The notes beneath the pieces are model-generated. The model did not search any database and was not told the origin of the DNA. It was given only the letters and a program-made list of their open reading frames with translations. Shown piece after piece: positions 53,870 through 64,000 of a stretch of 64,000 nucleotides of DNA. The stretch covers positions 1 to 64,000 of the forward strand of contig JAECUM010001121.1 of the NCBI GenBank assembly GCA_016617855.1, given 5' to 3'. Source of the DNA: Megalonaias nervosa. Taxonomy: Eukaryota > Mollusca > Bivalvia > Unionida > Unionidae. Position 1 is the stretch's first letter; every line of letters starts with the position of its first letter. The translations under genes and the position numbers were made by a program.

Positions 53870-54230
53870 TTATTGCGGCGCTGTTACTTTAGATATTAAT
53901 TTTTGTATAATCTGCTCGCCCTTTGGTGATAAATTTTTTTTTTTGTTGTTGTTATCATAGCATGTCGAGTTTCTTTTGTTGGAGCGATTTCTGATATTAC
54001 TTGTTTTATCTCAGATGTAGACGGTGTGGCTTTAATTTTATCAGCTATTTTTGTCCCACCGCAGTTCCAGCTGCAGATGCGACTCCAGTTGCAAAAGCTT
54101 TTGACGCGTCAACTGCAATTGGTGCAACTTTACGCGCGATTCCCGGAGCATTTTCAATAATTTTAGTAAATATATTTCCCAAAAATCCACCAACTATTTT
54201 TCTTCTGTAAATTTTTTTTTTTTGTTTCAT
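53870..54230 (-). pseudogene. E2 basic minor capsid protein (frameshifted)
   Basis: ATG at 54230 after TATA; KKKIYRRKIVGG, then APGIARKVAP and an Ala/Gly-rich run. The frame stops at 54045, but a neighbouring frame stays open to near 53945, and after a poly-A run to the stop at 53870. Positional and design match to E1's 22993-23466. Confidence 0.6.
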
Positions 54231-54283
54231 TATATCAAGGGGTTGTATAAAACCGAAGTCGATAGCGAAGCTATTGCGCACGC

Positions 54284-55030
54284 TTACGCAATGCGTAAGT
54301 GAAGATAATAAGTAACAACCTCGTTATTCAGATCCAGCCGTCGTCCAGATTGATTTGTCAACTGCATATTTATTGCTGTTATTTGATTTTCAACATTTAG
54401 CGGATAATAAATAACTTGCCGTGGACTAATTTGCATGAGCGATCCCGGTGGAACATCTGGCAAAAAACTATATATTGTTTGTCCCTTACTACCCTGAGCT
54501 GAGTAAGATCCAGAAGCAATAGAGCAATTTATTAATATTGTGTTTACGTCAGTTATATTTACCGGCAGTTCACCGTTATACGTCATTTGTTGTTCAAAAG
54601 CACCATAAGTTTCACGAGAAAATCCTATCAGTGGTGCGATACTTGTTGGTGATATAAAACTAACCATCATATCTTTTAATTTTAATCTGGCTCTTAACGT
54701 GTTATAATTTGGTACCAGTTCAAAATTATCAGCTACACCGCCCGCCTTTGTTATCAGTTCTTTTATTGTTTTATTTAAATCAGTAACATTATAAGCTCCT
54801 TGTGGAGTTTTAATTTTTCTCCATTTATCTCTTAAAATAGACATAATTATAAAATCAAATTCATCATTGACACCAGTTTTTACGTTAGCCATGGAATGCC
54901 AACACGTACATGAAATTAGTCCAATTTCATACTGTTTTTCAGTATCAAGTTGTATTGGCGGAATATAATTTACTGAAAAATTTGCGCTATCTTTAGCGGC
55001 TGTGCTAGAGTCTAGTAATAATGTTGACAT
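54284..55030 (-). CDS. E2 penton-like minor capsid protein
   Basis: 248 residues, intact. Jelly-roll type with TPQGAYNVTDLN, PLIGFSRETYG, IYSFLPDVPPGSLM and LTNQSGRRLDLNN landmarks typical of Polinton pentons. E1's counterpart is twice as long because of an internal insertion. Confidence 0.85.
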   Translation of the reverse strand: MSTLLLDSSTAAKDSANFSVNYIPPIQLDTEKQYEIGLISCTCWHSMANVKTGVNDEFDFIIMSILRDKWRKIKTPQGAYNVTDLNKTIKELITKAGGVADNFELVPNYNTLRARLKLKDMMVSFISPTSIAPLIGFSRETYGAFEQQMTYNGELPVNITDVNTILINCSIASGSYSAQGSKGQTIYSFLPDVPPGSLMQISPRQVIYYPLNVENQITAINMQLTNQSGRRLDLNNEVVTYYLHLRIA

Positions 55031-55048
55031 TGCTATTTATTATATTTT

Positions 55049-56616
55049 TTACAAAATTAAATCGCTATGTAAAGTTTCGTACTCGTCAGATGTTAATAAA
55101 TTTTCCGATCTTAAATGATCAAGTATGTCAATAATTTCATTATCAATTTCAGCGCCAACATTTCCAGCTCCCTTTGATGATATCAACAACATTAATCTGC
55201 CTATCATTTCGGTTACTGATGTAAATATTTTTACACCTGTTCCAGTTTTTTCTTTAGCTTTACTTAAACGAAGTCTATCATAACCATCAAATACATTTTT
55301 AAAACTTCGTCTTTCAGCTCTGAATTTTGCAGTTCTAAATTTTACTGCAGCAGATTTAAAGACACCAGCAATAACACCATCTCTAGATTGTTTATAAAGT
55401 TCACTAAAATCTACTTTTTAGCTGTATCAATTTCATCTAAAGCCTGTTTACCATCTTCGATTTTTTTTATATCTAATATAACAATTAAAGTATCATATTC
55501 ATTTTGTGTTAATTTATCAATATTATCAACATCTTTAATAATATTTTCTTTCATAAAAGTATCATAATCTGAATCTTCTATTTTTTCTTTTACCATTCCT
55601 TTTATTCTTTCAATTTGCCCCCTTCTGTTAGTTTCCTTGGAAGTTTTTATTTTTCCTGGGGATATAACTAGTGGCTGTTCAATCTCTTCTAAAAATGTTA
55701 TGCCTTTTGGTATCCCAGCTTCTTCTTTTCTATATTCTTTCACTCGATTTTCATCATTTTATTTTGAATTTCCTTAGAAAAGTCCAACCCTTACCAAACC
55801 CGTTAATTCTATTAGCATCAGCTATTTGTTGAAAGATTCTAGCAATAATACCTTCCTAATTTTTTGAGTTAATTTAAACATTTCATCATCTCTGGTAGCT
55901 TCATCTAATTTAGCATTAGACTCGTCACCAGAAAGTATCATTTTGTTTAAATCATTGATAAATTTATCATACCTTTCTTTCAACCAAGTTTCTATATTAT
56001 CAATATCATTTATATCATTTTCTGTCAAAAATTCACGATATTCACGATCTGATATTTTTCATGTGCTTTTTTCCTAAAAAATCGTCTTTGGTCATCAATT
56101 TCTAAAAACTTTATCGTTCTCTCACCAATATCTTTTTGTTCTTTTTCAATATCCTCTAATCTTTCTGATAATTTTCCCAATGCAGTCCTAATTTCATGTG
56201 TAGTTAATTCTGCTAATCTTCTTTCAAATAAAATTGGATTATTGATCAGTCGATTTAGTTCATTTCGTCTAGCAACAGGATCAGCAATATTTACTACAAG
56301 AGCCTCAGCTAATTTTCTTCTTTCCTCTTCAGATCTTGCAACAATTTTTGCAGCAGCTGCTTCTTGTTGTTCCTTAACTAATCCAACCAAACCTTTTTCC
56401 TGTAGTTTTTTAACTTCCTCTTCTGATAGTGGTTTAGTTTCAGGTTGTTTCCCAAGTAGTGCTTCAGTAACTGGTTTAAGAATCATAGCTGTTGTTTCTT
56501 CAGCAGTTATTTGTCCACGTCGTGCTTGCTGTACTCGCTGCTTAAATGCTGCTTGAGATTGAGTAAGGTTTTTAAAAATCTTCTATATGTTTTCTATATT
56601 TTGCTCGTTTATCCAT
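55049..56616 (-). pseudogene. E2 large coiled-coil structural protein (several frameshifts)
   Basis: Frames at 56580-56025, 56028-55822, 55743-55411 and about 55415-55049 follow each other in one direction and cover roughly 510 codons from the ATG at 56616. Breaks lie near 56575, 56035, 55800 and 55405, several in A runs. Mostly long charged helices. The C-terminal block (MLLISSKGAGNVGAEIDNE... then a helical end) matches the end of E1's 23498-24519 gene, so they are orthologous. Position next to the ATPase also agrees with a late structural role. Confidence 0.65.
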
Positions 56617-56664
56617 TTTATTATACATAAATTTTATAAAATTAAGACTATCGAAAACAAAAAC

Positions 56665-57342
56665 TTACTGCAAGTAACTGTAGAAAAAACAACGAAACAT
56701 TTTAGTTGGATCACGTGTTAGTTTATCAAATAAGAAAAAGTTATATTTATCCGCTGTCGCTTTATGATATAATTCGATAAATTTATCTTTTGTTACATCA
56801 CCGCATTGCTCGTTTGCAATATTTCTAACATCAACATTGTCCAGTCCTGGAAATAATATAAAACAACCAGTATTTCGCCGAATAAATCTGTCAACGTTGT
56901 AAAAACCTTGGGCTAAATAAACAGAATTACATTTCTTATTACGTGACAGTGAAAAATAGGATCTTATTTTGTTCATTTCTACATTATTTAGCGGAATATC
57001 GTCAAAAACTACTATCTTATGTTCATCTGAATCAAGTTGATTAACTGGAACAAGATCTTCTGGTTGTTTGATAATGAAAAGATCTTCACCAGCATCAAGA
57101 TCATCACGAAGTTTGTTATTATATTCGCTTAGCAGCTCGTATTTATCTTGTTGTGGATTAATTGTATAAATATAAACTCGATCGTAGTTAAAATTATCGC
57201 CTAGCAGTAAATTCATAAGCAAATTTGTTTTTCCCGATCCAGTTCGCCCAACAATAAGATAATGACAGTCTGGAAGTTCGTTGTTATGTTTATGTTTCAC
57301 CAACCGCTCTGTATCAAAGTTTAATATCGACGATTTTGCCAT
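56665..57342 (-). CDS. E2 DNA-packaging ATPase
   Basis: 225 residues, intact. Walker A VGRTGSGKT (residues 31-39), Walker B KIVVFDDI (109-116), YLAQGFYNVDRF sensor segment. FtsK/HerA A32-like. Start codon preceded by a TTATAAAATTTTAT-type sequence. Divergent from the fibre gene (57414). Confidence 0.92.
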   Translation of the reverse strand: MAKSSILNFDTERLVKHKHNNELPDCHYLIVGRTGSGKTNLLMNLLLGDNFNYDRVYIYTINPQQDKYELLSEYNNKLRDDLDAGEDLFIIKQPEDLVPVNQLDSDEHKIVVFDDIPLNNVEMNKIRSYFSLSRNKKCNSVYLAQGFYNVDRFIRRNTGCFILFPGLDNVDVRNIANEQCGDVTKDKFIELYHKATADKYNFFLFDKLTRDPTKMFRCFFYSYLQ

Positions 57343-57413
57343 TGTTTGTTATAAAATTTTATGTTATATTAAACTGACTAATGTTGACAATTTTATGTTA
57401 TATTAAATAAATA
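57343..57413. promoter_or_regulatory. Divergent promoter region between E2 ATPase and fibre genes
   Basis: 71 bp holding two copies of ATTTTATGTTATATTAAA (about 57358-57373 and 57391-57406). Similar TATAAAATTTTAT strings precede other E2 genes (near 53860, 56630). Inference: an element-specific promoter motif. Confidence 0.4.
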
Positions 57414-58685
57414 ATGAGCTATTATACAAAATTTGGAACATTAGTAGGAAATTCATCAGCTGTAAGTACAACAATAACAAACGGTAAGATTGATTTATCG
57501 GGCTATCTAAAAAATCCGGCCACACAATGACAGGAAACCTGTTTATGTCAAATCAACGAGTACTAGATTTAGAAACTTCATATCCACCAATAAATGTTAA
57601 TAACACACAAGCTGTTAGTTATGCACAACTAAAGTCCGTCGATAATAATAAACTATCATTGACAGGAGGAACTTTAAGCGGCAACTTAGATATGTCAGAA
57701 AAAATAAATAATAAATTTGGAGACCAGGTATCCACCAGCAAACTTAAATAATACACAAGCGTTAAGTTATTCACAGTTGAGGTTTGTGGATGATAACAAA
57801 CTTGATAAAATCGGTGGAACGGTTATAGGTAATATCAACATGTCAGGAAAAACAATTATTGGGTTAGAAACTATATATCCGCCAGCAAATGTAGATAACA
57901 CACAAGCGGTAAGTTATGCGCAACTAAAATCTGTTGACGATAATAGACTTAACAAAGCCGGCGACACAATGACAGGTAACCTGTCTATGTTAAATTCAAA
58001 AATAACTGGACTACCAACAACCTCACCCCCAGCTAATGATACTGATGCTCTTAGTTATGCTCAGTTAAAAGAAGAACTTACCTCATATTTTAAAAAATCT
58101 GGTGGACCAATGTCTGGTAATATAAACATGAGAAATAATAAAATAACTACGGCATAGGTTCCAGTTAACCCTAATGATCTGACAAATAAAGCGTATGTTG
58201 ATAGTCTGTCTAGTGGTATAAAACGAACTAAAAATAATGTTGGATATATTCCAACACTTTATAAAGCAACTGACAACCGAGCCGGGTTTGAGGTAAGCCC
58301 ATCAGCATATTATCCCGAAAATTATCCTTATTACGTTTTCTCTGATAGACATGAGTGGACGACCAACGGAGAAGTTGAAAATTTTTGGATCAAAATTAAA
58401 TGTCCTACTGCAGTTGCTATTTGGCAATTTCATTTGCGAGGTCGATTAAACTCTAGCATTAGCCGAATTTATAATTGACAATTGGAAGGATCAAATGACG
58501 ATATCAACTGGACAACATTGTATAACACAACAGACACTTACATTTCAACAACACACTATTTTACAATCCCGACAGAAAACACTGTTAACAAGTACTTATA
58601 TTTTCGAGTTAATGTTTTAGCTGCTGAACATCCATTTCCAGGACTGACAGCATTTCAAATATATACACTCGACGAACAAATTTAA
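57414..58685 (+). pseudogene. E2 tail-fibre-like protein with discoidin-like head (broken)
   Basis: The shaft has at least four copies of a unit of about 40 residues of the type MTGNLSMLNSKITGL and NTQAVSYAQLKSVDD. Breaks: a frameshift near 57522, another near 57718, an in-frame TAG at 58155-58157 and an in-frame TGA at 58477-58479. The C-terminal 150 residues (AYYPENYPYYVFSDRHEW..., LEGSNDDINWTTLYNT, then a YLYFRVNV strand) resemble an F5/8 type C (discoidin) carbohydrate-binding domain. Likely a host-receptor-binding fibre when intact. Confidence 0.75.
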
Positions 58686-58702
58686 TCTAATGCTATAAAA
58701 TA

Positions 58703-60006
58703 ATGTCAGAACCACTAATTATAACCGTTGCGAAAGAATTTTATGATAATATTTTAAACCCTGATAAAGACGTTGGATCCGTTAATGAAACAGCAAAAAT
58801 ATTGCAAAGTTTGAAAAAACTTAGCATCGAATCATTAAACAATCCAACATTGCCAGACAATTTTGCTGATTTTATTCGCGTTGTGCATATGCGAGGACCA
58901 CAACTGAAAAAAGCAATAGAAAACTTTGATATTATAAGCAGATACTGTCATCCTGATAATTGTCTAGAAGAACAAAAACAAGTTGAAATTATATTTAAAG
59001 AAATATTACTCGAGCTTGATTGGTCTAATATAGATTTGATAATAAAATCAGACTTAATAAAGGCACGAGTTTATAGTGGAAGAACACTGGAAGAAAAACG
59101 AATAAACGAAAATCACACTCGTCTTGACAAACTAGCGGAAACTAAAAAAATGAGAATATAAAGAAGCAGAGATTTATATGATAGTTTTTCAAAACGAGGC
59201 ATATTTAAACATCTCGGTATGTACTACCATGACAAAGAAACCTTGGTTAAAATCGTTACTATGACGTCAGACGCAGAGTTAATTATTAAAGTGTACGCAA
59301 ACGCAATTTTACCAATGATACGTAAAAAAGACTCAGAATTTGATCCGATTATTGTCAGTAAGTCTCTAAAGATAATAAAAGTTTAGACGATGAAATTAGT
59401 AATTTTAGTGATGATGAGCGAGAACAGTGTTTTGAAGAAGTCAATCAAACAAAGGTGGAAGTAAAGTCTGATTCTTATTATGATATAAGTGAAGAAGACG
59501 ATGTTCCATTCCCATCAATCCAGTACTTTAGACAATTGTCACTACGAAATTATTACAACGAAATTAAAACAATACTCACAAAACCATATGAAAAATTAAT
59601 GTTAAAAGTAGCTTCTGCTGTTGGTCTTCTTACAATTGAACTAGATAAGCTTAAGAAATTAATGCTAGCGAATTTCTTAGTCGCATATGCAATTATCAGA
59701 CAACATCTTGTTCTCAGAAATTTCACGTTAGATCAGTTGAGTTTAGTATTAGGGTATATTGATGAAACAGAAATCGATTACAGTAATTTAGTGAATAAAA
59801 CATATTTGTATGAGAGTGAAGTAGGAAATAGTTTTAATTCATACGCTTGGTTATAGAAACAATATGTACTAACAGATGAACGATATGATGATACTTCGTC
59901 AGATGTTTATGATAAATATAGAGAGTTTTTAGCTGATCTTAAAAATAATAAATTCCGCGAGTTTCTCGATTTAATTGTTGGTGCTAGAGTTTTTAATATT
60001 ACATAA
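58703..60006 (+). pseudogene. E2 hypothetical helical protein (two stops, one frameshift)
   Basis: ATG at 58703. In-frame TAA at 59159-59161, then open; frame change near 59375; in-frame TAG at 59854-59856; final TAA at 60004-60006. Long helical, charged segments with an acidic DSYYDISEEDDVPFP stretch. No family recognised and no clear E1 counterpart. Confidence 0.55.
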
Positions 60007-60017
60007 AATATTGTATA

Positions 60018-60599
60018 ATGAAAAAACAAATCATCGATTTCAATCACATATCAGAAGAAATTCAAAAACAAGATGTTGACGCACTAGTACAATATTATAA
60101 ATTTTATCACAAAAACCTCTGGTGTGTAAAAGAATGTTATAAATACTACCGTAGAATACTTCGAGTAATATCATATTTGCCATTGTTAATGACTAGCTCT
60201 GGTATAATCTCAAGTGAAGCATTATTAAATCCGTTTTTGTTAATAATATCTGGTGTCGGTGTCTCTCTTTCAACAGCATGTAAAAAGATTGAACCCAAAC
60301 TTGAAACAAAAAAAAATTCTTGTAAAACAGCAAGTATAACTTACAAAAAATTACTTGATCAGATACGATCTTACTTGCGAGGTGTAAAATATGATATGGA
60401 CGATTTAATACGCGAGTTTCGTATTATTGATAGTATGTTAACGGATATACTACCAATGAGAGTCAGCAGGTATGAAAAAGATTATCATAAAATATGGTTA
60501 CACAGTAGTAGATGTTTAGTAATATCTTTCTCCAACAAAATTGAAAAAGGTGGGGTCTCCTCTCGAAGATCGAAAAAAAATTTCTGGCCACTCCAATAA
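60018..60599 (+). CDS. E2 membrane-hairpin protein
   Basis: 193 residues. N-terminal helix; two hydrophobic segments (VISYLPLLMTSSGIIS and NPFLLIISGVGVSLS); helical C-terminal half. Same order as E1's 19041-19577. The last 30 residues (KKNFWPLQ end) are probably non-native read-through into the edge of the element. Confidence 0.6.
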   Translation: MKKQIIDFNHISEEIQKQDVDALVQYYKFYHKNLWCVKECYKYYRRILRVISYLPLLMTSSGIISSEALLNPFLLIISGVGVSLSTACKKIEPKLETKKNSCKTASITYKKLLDQIRSYLRGVKYDMDDLIREFRIIDSMLTDILPMRVSRYEKDYHKIWLHSSRCLVISFSNKIEKGGVSSRRSKKNFWPLQ

Positions 60600-60802
60600 A
60601 ATATTTTTAGTCTTATTTTGAGCTGAAAATGACTACTTAATAAAATTACAAAATAGAAAGTTTTATGGGAGAATTCTCGGTTTGGTTTAGGATCTGCTCC
60701 AATAAAATATTTTTAGTCTTATTTTACGCCAAAAATTACTCCTTAATAAAATTACAAAATAGAAAGTTTTATAGGATAATTCTCGGTTTGGTTTAGGATC
60801 TG
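60591..60802 (+). repeat. 106-bp direct repeat, two copies, at E2 right edge
   Basis: 60591-60696 and 60697-60802, about 90% alike, each ending in TTTGGTTTAGGATCTG. The end motif is the inverted partner of 43477-43490 at E2's left edge. Confidence 0.85.
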
Positions 60803-61203
60803 CCTTTTTAACTACTACTATATTGCGAAAGTTTCAGTGTCATACATATTTGTATATGACCTCTTGCCCTCAATTTCAACAGTATTCTTTATTTTATTGT
60901 GAGATGCTGATCCTCTTTTCTACAGACATTACGGTAATTGTTAACGTGTAATACGGACGAAGACTTCGTCAAACACCACAATCTACGATTTATAAGATTA
61001 CCACGCTTACTATGCTAAACACCAGATTTATTTAAATGAATATATGCACTGCATCTAAAAATAAAAGAAGTGGCGTATCAACCCGCCCAAGCAACCCCAG
61101 CAACTTGCGGGGGTGGGTGGGTGGAGAGGTCAGATTGGGGCGAAAAATTCATATCAAACACTTTTTAATTTTTTGGAGTAGGCACCATGAGTTAATTTTG
61201 CAG

Positions 61204-61204
61204 A

Positions 61205-61268
<64 letters not shown>
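61204..61268. repeat. (GT)n microsatellite
   Basis: Long GT run, one interruption. Confidence 0.95.
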
Positions 61269-61269
<1 letters not shown>

Positions 61270-61336
61270 TCAATTTCCTGACACGCCGTATCTGCTCATA
61301 CTTTCCTGACATGCCAATTAAAAGAAGTTAGAGCTA

Positions 61337-61339
<3 letters not shown>

Positions 61340-61386
<47 letters not shown>

Positions 61387-61691
61387 TTTGAATTTGTAAT
61401 GTAGCTTTAGGGTTAGTCGAGTCATATCGCTTCAGTATCTGCAGTATGGCAGTTAATAGTGATGTCTAACACCGGTGTATCGTCCCACAGACTTTTAGTA
61501 TGGTTTCCCACCCAGTCACATTTTCCTGAAACCAGGCCGACCAGTCCTAACACTAACCTCTTAATGCTGAGCTACAAGCGAGGCAGATGCTAGTACCATT
61601 TTATGTCTTTGATATGAAGCGGCCTGCGTTCGAATTCGCGACCTCTCTCATCCAAGACGGTCGCTCTAACCGCTTAGGCCACCGGAACGGT
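61340..61691 (-). mobile_element. SINE family B, diverged copy
   Basis: Same head (CCTAAGCGGTTAGAG; GAATTCGAACGCAGG), body and (GT)n tail as 26751-27091, with many substitutions, so an older insertion. Confidence 0.75.

Positions 61692-64000
<2,309 letters not shown>

Larger units (their letters stand above)
43477..60802. mobile_element. E2: decayed Polinton/Maverick element, about 17.3 kb
   Basis: A full Polinton gene set lies between a 14-bp inverted motif, GATCCTAAACCAAA at 43477-43490 and its reverse complement at 60787-60800. Long TIRs are not visible. Many genes carry frameshifts, stops or deletions, so E2 is a fossil or non-autonomous. Its polymerase belongs to the classical Maverick lineage. 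The boundaries are provisional. Confidence 0.75.

Overview
The window is animal nuclear DNA, most likely from a mollusc (probably a bivalve). Evidence seen: intron-split host genes with GT/AG junctions, many microsatellites, two tRNA-headed SINE families, and a HECT ligase gene of a type I know to be expanded in molluscs. The species assignment is inference.

Layout. (1) 0.3-7.4 kb, minus strand: the 5' five exons of a HECT-domain E3 ubiquitin-ligase-like gene whose splice phases all agree; the rest lies beyond base 1. (2) 7.5-9.0 kb: a degenerate tandem repeat, then a decayed Polinton/Maverick DNA polymerase relic. (3) 9.26-25.79 kb: element E1, a nearly complete Polinton/adintovirus-like element with about 1.19 kb terminal inverted repeats (TIRs). 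It carries a packaging ATPase, phospholipase-A2-domain protein, integrase, divergent family B polymerase, SF1 helicase with an HNH tail, zinc protein, HNH endonuclease, penton-like and hexon-like capsid proteins, adenain-like protease, membrane protein and a phage-tail-fibre-like protein. (4) 25.79-36.13 kb: a segmental duplication (two copies about 3.4 kb long, 6.7 kb apart) that duplicates exon 1 of a short-chain dehydrogenase (SDR); the SDR gene continues to 42.9 kb with five exons and a complete reading frame. (5) 43.5-60.8 kb: element E2, a decayed Polinton with a canonical Maverick-type polymerase, a gutted integrase and many frameshifts and stops, though ATPase, penton and HNH are intact. 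(6) 60.8-64 kb: repeats and a SINE, no supported gene.

How the element genes fit together: in both elements the virion set (hexon-like and penton-like proteins, pX-like protein, protease, ATPase, large rod-like protein, fibre-like protein, hairpin membrane protein) is homologous or similar in design, while the replication modules differ completely. E2 has a classical Maverick polymerase. E1 has a divergent polymerase followed directly by a helicase with no start codon of its own. E1's TIRs and the left edge of E2 also share a module of about 530 bp with a tRNA-like pol III promoter and two base-paired domains whose stems are preserved although their sequence changed. These two points are the best candidates for undescribed biology. 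Exact element tips and host site duplications could not be fixed by eye.
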